From Phoma sp. XZ068 (lineage: Eukaryota; Ascomycota; Dothideomycetes; Pleosporales; Didymellaceae), in contig RBKR01000003.1 in NCBI GenBank assembly GCA_004835665.1, positions 868,001-932,000 of the forward strand: a stretch of 64,000 nt of DNA, in the 5' to 3' direction. A program made the position numbers and the translations under genes. How positions within the stretch are numbered: position 1 is the first letter of the stretch; each line of letters starts with the position of its first letter. Positions 53,809 through 64,000 of this stretch are shown here, piece by piece. Under the pieces are notes generated by a model. That model worked only from the letters and a program-made list of their open reading frames with translations, did not search any database and had not been told where the DNA came from.

Positions 53809-55165
53809 CTACTCCAGATTATCATAAATCGTCTTCTCGCACATAAACCACGCGGGAATCACCTTCGGATCCCCATTCGGCAGTACCTGCCCGCCTACAA
53901 ACCCAGCAACACCCATCTCGCGGTCAATCCACCAGAAGCAATTCGCCAGCCCCATCCACCAGATGGTGTTCTTGCCGCGGCCAGACGGTCCGGCCTCGAT
54001 GGTGAGGAAGCCCGCGTACGTCCAGCCCTGCGGCGGGTTGCCGGGCTGCGGGTAGAACTCTGGCGCTGCGTTAACGAGCGCTGGGTTTGCGGGGGGTGGG
54101 CCACCGCGGGCAAAGTCTGGTCTGGATGAACGTTAGATGGATGTTGCGATGAGGGTGTGCTAAGGGAGGGAGCAAGGACGTACTGGTTGGGAATCTGGTT
54201 CTCCCAGAATAGCTCCACGGAGGCGGGTTTCAAAATTTGTTTCCCGGTGGTCGGACTCGTGCCCTCGTTGAGAATCGCCGCGAGGATCTTGACATATTCC
54301 TTTGGCTTTGCGAATAAGCCCGCGCCACCGGCCTGGAAGAACGCGTCCTGCTTGTCTGGGGTGTCCTGCTGGAGCGGGCCTCCATAGAAATGCTCGCGGA
54401 CGCTGAGTTCGCCGGAGGTAGCGTCACGCTGGTGGATGGCTGCGAGGTTGGACTGCGCGGAGGCGGGAGGGAACATGGTTGCGCCTTTTGTGTCGACGCC
54501 GAGAGGCGCGAAGATGTGCTCGTTGAAGTAGTCGCCCAGGCGTTGGCCAGTGATGCGTTCGAGGAGGATGCCTGCCCAGTCGATGTTGATCTAAGCACAT
54601 GTCAGTATAACCAAAATTATACAGATGATTGAAAGGATAGCCTTACTCCATACTCCCAAATAGAACCAGGCTGGTTGACAAGTTTCGCGTTGAGTATGTC
54701 ATTCACGTCGCCCTTTTGGCCTTCGATTTCTCCTGGAGCGCTCAATCTAGGGTCGAAGAAAACATATCCGAAGCCTGCTGTGTGGGAGAGCAGCATCCTC
54801 AATGTGATAGGGTTCTGCTGGTCGGCGCCGTTGACGCCATCTGCATACACCTGCTTCTTGCTGAGCTCCGGGGCATATTTCTTAACGGCCTCAGCATCGT
54901 CGAGACCAATCTTGCCTTGCTCGACAAGTTGGAGTAAGGCAATGGCAGTGACAAGTTTCGTGCACGACGCGATCCAGAAGAGGGTGTCCTCGTTAATGGC
55001 TTGCTTGCTATCGATGGCGAGATTTCCGGCCTGATGCTCGACGAGAGTCTTTCCGGACCTGTCAACGGCGTGGAAAGCTAGACCTGGCGAGCCAGTTGGT
55101 CCTTCGCTGGTAATTGCATCAAGAAGGGACTTTACGCCCTGTACACCCTGAGCAGAGAGAGGCAT
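53809..55165 (-). CDS. Beta-lactamase-fold serine hydrolase (class C/LovD-like)
   Basis: A serine esterase or acyltransferase of the class C beta-lactamase fold; fungal relatives include LovD-type transesterases and EstB-like esterases. Three exons, 55165-54647, 54590-54184 and 54121-53809, give 412 residues; donors are GTAAGG and GTACGT, acceptors TAG and CAG. The nucleophile motif is IASCTKLV, Ser67 and Lys70. RMLLSHTAGFGY (about 146-157) is the usual loop, and Tyr172 in WEYG-INIDWAG at the exon 1/2 junction is the likely catalytic tyrosine. The last exon carries the GRGKNTIWWMG segment in place of the usual H-x-G region. There is no signal peptide, so it is probably intracellular. Substrate is unknown. 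Confidence 0.88.
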
Positions 55166-55817
55166 GATGAAGATTAGAACTAGTAACTTGTATGTTTGTC
55201 TGTCTACAGTCTGCTGTACAGCGGCATCCGATATTGAGGGGTCCAGCTAAGGTACTTATACTGGAATGGCTTATGGCATAGTGGTCACACGTGGACTAGA
55301 ACTTGGTCATGAAGTCGAGTCGACTACCGCTATCTCACCTCACCATTATCCACTTTAGCTGCACACCCCAGGCAGTGAGACGCCACGGAGTCGCTACAAC
55401 GTAAGAAATAACGCCGATCTACCAAGACAGTCCAGTAAGATAAGCAGACAAGCAAGTGGGCTGCATTTTCCTGCGCAATTGGCACTTAAATTGCTCTATG
55501 TCTGACGCGGGTGTATGGGGTGGCTGCTTGATCAAGAAGAGCTTCGGTACGTGTACATACCCCGCAGTGGGGCTTAGCGCGCGCCAATACGCCCTGGAGC
55601 TGCGGAGCTATGGCCATGTCTCCGATGATCCATTGATGGACCTGAGCTAAGGGAGGGGGCTGCTCGAGCTGCATCCGAGGTCAAGCATAGACGGCTAGAG
55701 CCTTCGGCTGTTGCTGAGCCTCCATTGCTTCCAGGCATACCTTAGGGTTGGGAGGGCATTGGCTCCAACCTCGCAGTAATGCGCGGACGATGGTGGTCCA
55801 GATTGTGTCTTGTGAGT
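55166..55817. other. Intergenic, no supported gene
   Basis: About 650 bp between the hydrolase start and the PIG-S stop. Only short frames; it should contain the hydrolase promoter. Confidence 0.5.
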
Positions 55818-57575
55818 TTACCTTCCTCGAAGTGTTGCAATTGCGACCTTGAGCTCCTTTAGCGCAGCCACAACCAGAGGCACAGCAACAGGTCCTAGTA
55901 GTGGCATGTAAACAGCCACTTTGTGCTCGTCGGGGAAATAGACCTGGCCGACCATGGAGCGTTCGAAGAAGGCCTTCTCGGCTTCTCTTTCTGCAACGCG
56001 CGCTTGTTCCAGAGCGCTCTTGAATCGCCCCTCTCGAAGATAGTGGCAAGCTTGGTGTAGATGAGCAATTGTCGAGTCGGCAGATTGGGCCACATTGTCA
56101 GGTACGGGGATGGAAGGTAGCTTCTGGTATACCTGGGCTAATGCACCCAAGGTCGACGAGGCCGAGAAAATAAGCGATGCGGCGCGTACACGTTCGAGGG
56201 TCGAGATGCGGAGCGGAAGGGAAGCAGGGGCTTGTGATAGACCGAACAACGAGGTCAGCTGGTCCGAGAAAGTGTGCATAGCTGGGGCAAGAGCTTCGTT
56301 GCTCAAGACGTTGGGTGTGTCCAGGCCGCTTGGAAGGTTCAGGATGTGGACGCCACCCCACTGAGGAATCAGCCAACTGTTTCCAGCGCTCTCCTTTACC
56401 AACAGAGGAGATTGACTTGCATCCGGAACGTAGAGGATGAAGTTTACGGTAGGACCTTCGCCGATGCTCGGGCTTAGCGGCCATTCAGCAGCATTGATGA
56501 AGCCACTGAGATCTTCTCTGCGAAGTGTCCAGGCCTTTAAGCCCTCGTCGTACTCGGGTTGGTGAATGGAGGGCGAGAACGTGGCATACAGCTGGACTTG
56601 CGAATCGACGGTGAAGTTGCTGATGCCAGAGAAGGACTCAAGCAATGGTGCCAGGTACGTTTGGAGTGCAGTATCTATGTTCCAGGCAGACGGTACGTGG
56701 GACGGACTGAACAACGAAAATGTGAGGTGATACGTTGGGGCATACTTCAGGACCCTCGTTGACTGGCGGTCCAGCTCAGCGTGCTTTTGAGGAGAAAGTG
56801 GCTTGGTCCTGGCAGCTTGTGCTCCTGGGTGGGCTGCCAACAGATACGCTAGCTGGGCCTGTTCTTCGGCGAATACAGTGTGCAGCTCCTGTGCTATAAA
56901 GGTTGCAAGCGGTGAGCTGGTGGAAGATTGCACAGGGAGCTGACCCGCAGAATAGTAGACGTCGAGCATAGAAGAATATGGCTGTAACTGCGATCGAGGT
57001 GTCTTTCCAGTCTCCACCTGGATCATGCGAATGATCAAGGCAATATCTTCATCGTCGCTTCTGACGCTCGTTCCGTCGATGACAACTTCTTGGGAGGTGT
57101 TCGCGGTAAAGGAGGAGGCAGCGGGCATAAGGCGAAGATGGTGCGCAGAGAAGTCGTTGAGGTCGTCGATGGCATGCTGCGTCAGGCGGACCAATTGAAG
57201 GGCATCTTCAGCAGAGTTTGAAGCTTCGACGGCGATGCGTAGAGGGAAGACGGGCTTGCATATCTGGCCACAGTGTCAGTACAGGCTGTTAGAGGGAGCG
57301 TGATACTATGTACATACCTTCCCTTCAGCCCAGTCCGTCATATCCTGCAGCGGAAGCTCCGCGCGGTAGATTGCTGTAGTCTTCCACCATACTGGTAGTC
57401 CGATGAGAATGACGGCGGCCCAAAAGGAGAGGATGGCGGCGCGCCGAAGCCAAATGCCCTCCTTTGACTCTGGTGGGGGCGATGTCTGTGCTTTTGTAGC
57501 CTCTGAAGCAGTCGTAGAAGGCACTTTGTTCGATCCAGGCGCAGATGACGCATCGGCCGCGCTCGGTGGTGCCAT
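55818..57575 (-). CDS. GPI17: GPI transamidase subunit PIG-S
   Basis: An ER-membrane subunit of the complex that attaches GPI anchors to proteins. Exons 57575-57318 and 57263-55818 join in phase (GTATGT...CAG) to give 567 residues. A Ser/Pro/Ala-rich cytosolic lead is followed by the first span, AAILSFWAAVILIGLPVWW (about 46-64), and the family signature KTTAIYRAELP. The large lumenal domain includes TYHLTFSLFSPS, NFILYVPDASQSPLLV and SWLIPQWGGVHILNLP, all typical of PIG-S. The C-terminal hydrophobic stretch (YMPLLGPVAVPLVVAALKEL) is the second membrane anchor. Its neighbour, the DJ-1-like gene, is divergent. Confidence 0.93.
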
Positions 57576-58460
57576 GTTGCGGGTGTTGCGGTCAACTCCA
57601 CGGCGATGGAAGATACACGCTAGAGTTACAAAGCACAGACGCAGTTCGCGGTCGACCCATCATCATCCGACTGATGCTCCACATCACTCATTCATGGTCA
57701 AACATGGCAGTGGCTCAACGCATTATATATGCTGTTGCCATCTTAGTTGCCTTCAACACAACAGTTGATGGGTGTCTACGTGTTTGGATTGAGGGTGCCT
57801 TGAACCATGAAAGGCAATTGATAGGCCAATCTACAGCTCATTGCCATTTTAGCCGGAAACCAAGCTCATCGCCCAAACTTGCACTACATGCATCTGCAGG
57901 CATGCTTTGTTGCACAGTAACGCATGGAAGTGGGCTTGATCGCAGGAATGTGTGCACAGGTTACGCAGCAGAGGTGCCTCCAGAATTCAGATGCTGCTGA
58001 ACCTGAAAGACGAAGCAAGCTTGGAGTGAGCGAAGTACACTCCTGTTGACGGATTCTTGCTCCTCTACAGTGCCATTGGAGAAGCTCAACATCGTTGCCT
58101 TCTCCCTCAACCTTGTCGCAGCTCGGTGATGTTGCCTCAGGCAGGGCGGGCCGAGCGGACTCGACAACGCGCTAAGATCAGCGGGCCTTTCACTGGCGTG
58201 CCGCCCCACAGAACTGCAACGCTTTGAGCTTTGGGTGGCTCCTGCCGTGCGGGGTGCGTCGCTCGTTTCCTGGGGAAGTCTCACGGTGACGCGACTGGCA
58301 TGGCACGACGGGCAGGTGACCCTCAGCTGACCGTACCTAACCCCTCGTTCTGCTGCTCTGAATCCATCTTCCTCACACGACACTTTCAGTCTCAAATCAT
58401 CCACCATTCCACTCTTCACCCCAATTCTCGTTATCCAAATCCCACCCCAAATCATTCAAG
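57576..58460. promoter_or_regulatory. Divergent intergenic region between GPI17 and the DJ-1-like gene
   Basis: About 885 bp separate the two start codons. The last 120 bp are C/T-rich, like a leader. Short frames only; no distinct regulatory motif identified. Confidence 0.45.
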
Positions 58461-59504
58461 ATGAGTGCAATCGCTGACAGCACCGATGGCCCCGTTGAGA
58501 AGGTCAAGGTGCTGTTTGCCCTCTTCCCCGGCTACAACACCCTCGACGTGGCTGGTCCGCTCGAGGTCTTGAGCCGTTCCCTCCAGAACCCCAAGGACAA
58601 ATGTAAGGTTTCCATCGAATTGAGCTTGCAATGCGTGTTTTGCTTGCTGCAATCCCAATTGACCTCGCGCTGACACGTACCGCAGCCAGCAGCGCCTTTG
58701 AGTGCCAGTTCGTTGGCCCCACTGCTGCCATGACATCTGTCCAGGGCCTCACCATCAAGGCTGATATGGACTACGATGACGCCAACGACGAGCTCGAAGA
58801 TTTCGACGTCATCATCGTGCCCGGTGGTGAGGGTATCTTCGACGTCCTCAAGAACAAGACCGAGCCCCTCAACCTCCTCACCAAGTACGTCGAGCTGCAG
58901 GAAAAGAACCCTGCCAAAGAGCGAACCGTCCTCGCCATCGATGTCGGCTCCCTCTTGCTTGCCCAGCAGGGCATGCTCGAAGGCCTGGCAGCTACAACCC
59001 ACCCAGACTACTATGTCCGTCTGGAGACTCTCTGTCAAGACGCTGCGAAGCGTGACATGTCCATGCGTACCGACGTCATGGAGGAGCGCTACGTCGTCAA
59101 CAACGCCCGCTTTGATTTGGGTGAAAACCCCGATGACAACCCGTAAGCACAGCCTTGCAAGCTTCCACAAGTGCCCTGCTCACACAAACAGATACATTAT
59201 CAAGAAGGACCGCTCGGGTGGAATTCCCGACGGCACCACTACCCAGAATGGACGCAGGATGTCCATTGCCCGCAAGGGCAGCAACGCTTGGCGCGACTCC
59301 CGCCGCCGCGAGTCCATCGCTAGGCGTGCCTCCATGCCGCTGGGCGGTATGCGCATCATCACCACCGGTGGTGTCACTGCAGGCCTCGATGCCAGCCTCT
59401 ACTTGGTTGGTACCTTGGCTTCTCACGACTCGGCTCTCGAGGTTGCTCGCGTTATGCAGTACTCGTGGGTCAAGGGCGTTACGGTCGATGCTATCGATGT
59501 CTAA
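58461..59504 (+). CDS. DJ-1/PfpI-family protein with basic insertion and no usual nucleophile cysteine
   Basis: Exons 58461-58602, 58686-59142 and 59192-59504 give 303 residues; donors are GTAAGG and GTAAGC, acceptors CAG. The fold is clear: VLFALFPGYNTLDVAGPLEVL (about 18-38, containing the conserved Glu), then DFDVIIVPGGEGIFDVL and LAIDVGSLLLAQQGML at the nucleophile elbow, then GGVTAGLDASLYLVG. Two things are odd. The elbow has Val134 (Asp-Val-Gly-Ser) where active members carry Cys-Thr-Gly-Ser. Between about 206 and 253 lies an Arg/Ser-rich insertion with RRMS, RRRES and RRAS, resembling protein-kinase A sites. Relatives with the cysteine are glyoxalases, amidases or isonitrile hydratases. 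This one may be non-catalytic and regulated by phosphorylation, which is inference. No signal peptide. Confidence 0.87.
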
Positions 59505-61410
59505 ACGACTCGACGAAGCGGTATAGTTTACGATATTGGACTGAAGTGTACCCGGCGAGGTCACCAGAAACGAAATGTCGGGAATCTGGAAGATTTACCA
59601 CGACTTGGAGGAACATAACGAAGCATCTACGAATGTGAACAATTGAAATGATCAAATCCCATTCAGCCGTGATCTTACCTGTGAGTTAACATATCAGACG
59701 GCGACTAGACTCAGCCTTTGTGTCATTCATAACCACGGACCTGTCCCGTAAGGCTGCTAGTAGGCTACTCTTGCGTTGAACCTTCAGATTGCGCTAATAT
59801 GTGATACAGTGAGTACCTGGAAATACACCGAAGCCACCAGTGGATGATACAAACCGCAAAACCGGCCTGGTCAAGTTGTCCCCTTTCCTGTCTTTCCAGT
59901 AGTGTGTCTGTGGGCAGGTTTGGACGGACAGCCTCGTTATGATCTAGCACAGGCACACGTTCTAGGTCACACTTCTAGGTAGCCGCCAGAACGACATAGG
60001 ATGACAGGCCACTGCGACAATGGCCTCCAGTAGAACGAACCAAACGGCGACTATCCGCCCTACAACCTGGTCACCGGTTGATCACGCATGGCATACAACG
60101 CTGCGCCCTGCATCCGCAGATCAGATGAAGATCATCTAGACGGGAAAGGGTCTACGAGGCGCAGACTGCTCAGTGTCTGGGACCGAGATGTTACCTCGAG
60201 CATCTGAAGGCTATTCAGATAACAACGTAGCAGCCGATGAAGGATATGAGAAAAGCAAATTCGCTGGCGCGATTGCATAGAGCTATGCACTGGGCCCGCG
60301 GGACCCGGGCTGAAAATGTACATGGATCAGCAATGCACATCAGCATCGTATCACGGAGTGACGCATCTCTCAGGGTCTTTGGCGGACGCTCCCGCTTGGT
60401 GAGCGACATATTTCCTGAACGTAGCGGGCTGCTAGCTTCGTGAAAGTTTTGCAAGAGTCCACCGAAATGACACAGCAATCGGGCCCGTCTCCGCGCTGTC
60501 TGCAAGCGCAGCTCCGGCAAGCCTTGCAGAAAGGCTCGCAGAGTGCAACAATGCATCCCAGACGTCAGCATATGCTTGGAATAAGCTTCTCCATGTAGCT
60601 GTTAGCGAGTCGCTAAAGCATTAAAGTCCTGTATGCATACAAGCGAGGTGAACATGAAAGCGACCAGCGACCGGCAGTGGCAGGACGCCTTGTAAGAACA
60701 CCTCGAATCCGGAATACTGGATCTGGACACTGCAACCGAAATGCACGCCCTGAAGCCACAATACTTGATTTTGAAACGCGGTATTGAGAATTTGAGAATG
60801 TCGTACAGAACTTGTCGTCAAGCGGTAAAGGCTATGGTTGGCGCAACCAAAAAGCTTGGTGGGTTTTGCTCATACAGCGTGGCTGTGTATCACGTGCAGG
60901 TATCATAAATCGCTCATCGCTAACCTGCAACAGCTACAAACATGACAACAAGACAAGGAAATTGCGCTCCACGTGCAGAGACGCGGCAATAATCCTAATG
61001 TGAGAATGATTGACACACAGCATATGCTGGTTCAAGATGTATGAGCGATTTATCGTCAAATTCTAGGGAAATGGTTGGACACGGCTGGTCTCGTAGTGTC
61101 GGTGGCCTCCCTCGACGGCAATATCTTAGCTGATATGCTATGTCGGGGAGCAGGCGATGCTGGGTGAAGCGTGGTATGCACGTGTTTGACGCGGCTTTGC
61201 AGCCTGTCTGGAATGGTTCACTGGCACAAAGGAATATCCTTTCTCATTTGAGGAAGTTGTATAAATCTCTGGGTCGCACTGTGCTCAAGTTTCCTCTTAC
61301 CTCTTCTCTTCTCTTCGGTCCTACATTTTCTTCACTGCCTCCGAAACCCCACGGGTCCGCTGTGTAACAGCCAGCTTCCCAGTGCGACTTGTACTCTTCC
61401 TTCGTCAACC
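59505..61410. other. Gene-poor 1.9 kb intergenic region
   Basis: No frame above about 120 codons and none with a recognisable domain. It separates the DJ-1-like gene from the ATPase; the last 120 bp are T/C-rich and look like promoter and leader. Confidence 0.5.
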
Positions 61411-64000
61411 ATGGACAAAGAGGAGAGACCAGCTCAGCGGATCCGCTTCGATGCCGCAGACGAAGAAGCAGGTCATGGAGCGCACGAGCGTGCGCTACAG
61501 CGCCATCGTCGTCTCTCTCGTCAGAGCAGTGTCGGCAGTCTCTCAATTCACAGCGCAGGCGGTGGCACAAGAACTGTAGAGCCTGGCACTGCTCTGCCTA
61601 TCACGTATCGTACGCTTTCGATTGAAGTCGATGAAGAGAACCAGAAGAAGCAGTCTGAGGTTAAGCGTGCAAAGGAGAAAGGCGCTGTTGATCTGGCGGG
61701 TCTTGAATGGTACGTGTAGAATGCGCGCACGTGTGACATCCCTGACCCCATCCAGGCACACTCTCGACGTCGAAGAGCTCTGTCGCCGTCTCTCTGTCGA
61801 CACCAACCAGGGCCTTTCCGAAGATCAAATAAAGCGACGCATCGGCGAGTATGGCAGGAACAAGATGACACCTCCACCATCAGGTCTTATAGGCAAGATC
61901 TCGGGCTACTTCTTTGGCGGCTTCGGTAGCATTCTTCTTGGTGCTGGTATTCTTGTCTTCATCGCATGGAAACCTCTTGGAGACCCACCAGCGGAAGCCA
62001 ACTTGGCACTTGCCTGTGTCTTGATCGCAGTCTGGCTCATCCAAGCTGCTTTCAACGCATGGCAGGACTGGTCGACTAGCCGAGTGATGGCTTCCATTGG
62101 CACCATGCTTCCTGATCAGTGCATTGTCATCCGCAACGGTTCTCAGGCCAGCGTGTCTGCTCTGGATCTGGTACCTGGAGACATCATTGTAATCAAGCAG
62201 GGTAATAAGCTGCCTGCCGATGTTCGCTTTGTCGAAGTCTCTAGCGATGCTATGTTTGATCGTGCTATCCTCACTGGTATGTCTGCAACCTTCACAAAAC
62301 ATCGGCGCAGCTGACAGTCCCTAGGTGAATCGGAACCTGTCCATGCCACCGTCGATTCCACCGAAGACAACTACCTCGAGACGAACAACATTGGTATGCA
62401 AGGTACGCATTGCATCTCTGGCAGCTGCCTAGGTGTCTGTGTCGCAACCGGTGACAGCACCATCTTCGGACGGATCGCGAAACTCACATCGGAGCCGAAG
62501 ACTGGCATGACACCGCTGCAGAAGGAGATCTTCCGCTTTGTGCTCATCATCTCGACTTTCATCACCGTAGTGGTCATTGTCATTATTGTTCTCTGGTATG
62601 TCGGCTGGTCACTGCGAATGTTAGTAGTGTTAACAATGATGCAGGGCTGCATGGTTGCGCAAAGATCACCCAGACTGGATCAACGTTCCTCTTCTGATTG
62701 TCAGTTGTGTATCAGCTGCGGTTGCTTTCATCCCCGAAGGTCTCCCCATCGCGCTGACGACGAGTTTGACTATTGTTGCAAACATCATGAGGAAGAACAA
62801 GATTCTGTGCAAGTCGCTGAAGACGGTTGAGACTCTTGGCTCGGTCTCAGTCATCTGCTCTGACAAGACAGGTACCTTGACTAAGGTGGGTCTTGCATTC
62901 GTCACTATCAGAACAGGCACTGACATTCAACTAGAATAGCATGGTAGTCACTGACATCTACGCTGCTGGCGAGGAGTACACACCTCAAGCAGCCCGCGAT
63001 CTCATGGCCATCCTTCGATCCGAGAACAACCTCGCCGCTCTCTCGAAGAAGAGGGAGGATGTCATGGATCGAGTGCGCATGCTCGCAGGTCTTTGTAACT
63101 CTGGAGAGTTCGATGCTGCCACTATGCATCTTCCTATTGCGGAACGCAAGATCAACGGTGACGCAACAGATCAGGCCTTGCTTCGTCTCTCCGAAAGTCT
63201 TGGCTCAGTTGCGGAGCTTCGTCGCGATTACAAGAAGGTCTTTGAGATCGCTTTCAACAGCAAGAACAAGTTCATGGTCAGGCTTATGAGTCCTGCTAGC
63301 CAGAATGCGACCGGTAGCAATACGTAAGTGCTGTACGACTCGAATCGGATGTGTGAAACTGACCAAAGCAGGACACTCATGATCAAGGGTGCACCTGATA
63401 TCCTTCTCCCTCGCTGCGATACCCTCCTCAATGACAAAGGCGAGGCGGTGCCTCTCACTCCAGGCCAGCTTTCTCGCATCGAACGTATCAAGGACGATTG
63501 GTCCCGCCAAGGGAAGCGTGTGATCCTGCTCGCGGAAAAGCCAACTGTTGCTCCCTTTTCTACCAACCACGAGAAGGAGGTTCTTGTTGCTGCTCGTCAA
63601 GGTCTTACGTTCGTCGGTATGGTTGGCATTGTTGACCCTCCCCGTGACGAGATCCCCGACGTCGTTCGCATCCTGCGTGGCGCCTCTATTCGCATCTTCA
63701 TGGTCACTGGCGATTTCAAGCTCACTGCACAAGCTATCGCGGAAGAGTGCGGCATCATCTCCAGTTCGGCACTTGTCGACGATATTAGCGCTCTCGGCCG
63801 CGACGGCAAGATTGGAACAACAAAGCAGGCCATTGTTCTGAGCGGACCTGAGCTCATTACCCTCAACGAAGCGCAGTGGGACCAACTCTGCCAGTACCAA
63901 GAGATTGTCTTCGCACGCACAACACCTGAGCAGAAGCTGCGCATTGTCAAGGAGTTTCAATCCCGCGACAATATTGTAGGCATGACAGGTGATGGTGTCA
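61411..64000 (+). CDS. Type IIC P-type cation ATPase (Na,K-ATPase alpha-like), 3' end cut by window edge
   Basis: A membrane ion pump related to animal Na,K- and H,K-ATPase alpha chains and distinct from fungal ENA and PMA pumps. Exons are 61411-61709, 61756-62276, 62325-62595, 62645-62885, 62935-63323 and 63372 to the edge; all introns are 46-49 nt with GT...AG ends and phases agree. A basic Ser-rich N-terminus (RRLSRQSSVGSLS) precedes the cation-ATPase N domain. The actuator has LDLVPGDIIVIKQGNKLPADVRF and the TGES loop, formed across intron 2. The ion-binding helix is PEGLPIALTTSLTIVAN. The phosphorylation site is Asp437 in CSDKTGTLTK. KGAPDILLPRCD, the nucleotide-domain motif, and MVTGDFKLTAQAIA follow. 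The sequence ends at MTGDGV, so the last membrane helices are missing. Ion specificity is not shown. Confidence 0.92.

Overview
This is a 64 kb piece of a filamentous ascomycete nuclear genome. The signs are short 47-110 nt spliceosomal introns with GTAAGT/GTATGT donors and CTGAC- or CTAAC-type branch sites, monocistronic genes on both strands, and fungal families such as Zn2Cys6 regulators, AA5 copper-radical oxidases with CBM18 modules, fungal-type CENP-U and shelterin proteins, and Nop6. Intron style and gene content suggest Dothideomycetes, perhaps Pleosporales, but no marker in the window fixes the species. I resolved 23 protein genes, one decayed regulator and one tentative gene. Many short ORFs elsewhere are antisense or frame shadows.

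Layout. 0-5 kb looks accessory: the 5' part of a cytochrome P450 (minus) and a Zn2Cys6/Fungal_trans regulator (minus) broken by at least one stop and one frameshift. 5.7-6.9 kb is phosphopantothenate-cysteine ligase (CoA synthesis). 6.9-15.9 kb is gene-poor, holding a disordered CxxC-zinc protein of unknown family and a tentative small membrane protein. 15.9-22 kb holds a secreted oxidase with three chitin-binding modules, a convergent Ure2-like glutathione transferase and an F-box-like protein.

22-35 kb is dense housekeeping: CENP-U/Ame1-like kinetochore protein divergent from an Emi1-type twin-CX9C protein; molybdopterin synthase large subunit; Nop6 divergent from an Mgr3-like mitochondrial TPR protein; and the SMP-domain lipid-transfer protein Nvj2. 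34.6-38.3 kb holds a secreted subtilisin, a 57-residue protein and a proline-rich, probably GPI-anchored wall protein.

38.9-50.4 kb holds a TPP1/Tpz1-like shelterin subunit divergent from the intronless FAB1 PI3P 5-kinase. 51.5-64 kb holds a MARVEL-type membrane protein, a 6-phosphogluconate-dehydrogenase-like protein, a serine beta-lactamase-fold hydrolase, PIG-S/GPI17, a DJ-1/PfpI protein that lacks the usual nucleophile cysteine and carries a basic RRxS-rich insertion, and a type IIC P-type ATPase cut by the right edge.

The genes do not form one pathway. Links are loose: PIG-S attaches GPI anchors of the kind predicted on the wall protein, FAB1 and Nvj2 both act on endomembrane lipids, and the secreted oxidase, protease and wall protein face the cell surface. 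I found no CRISPR array, rRNA or tRNA gene, or intact transposon. The best candidates for something undescribed are the modified DJ-1 protein, the CxxC/CGC-tail protein and the tentative membrane-protein locus near 13.5 kb. None amounts to a demonstrable new multi-gene system.
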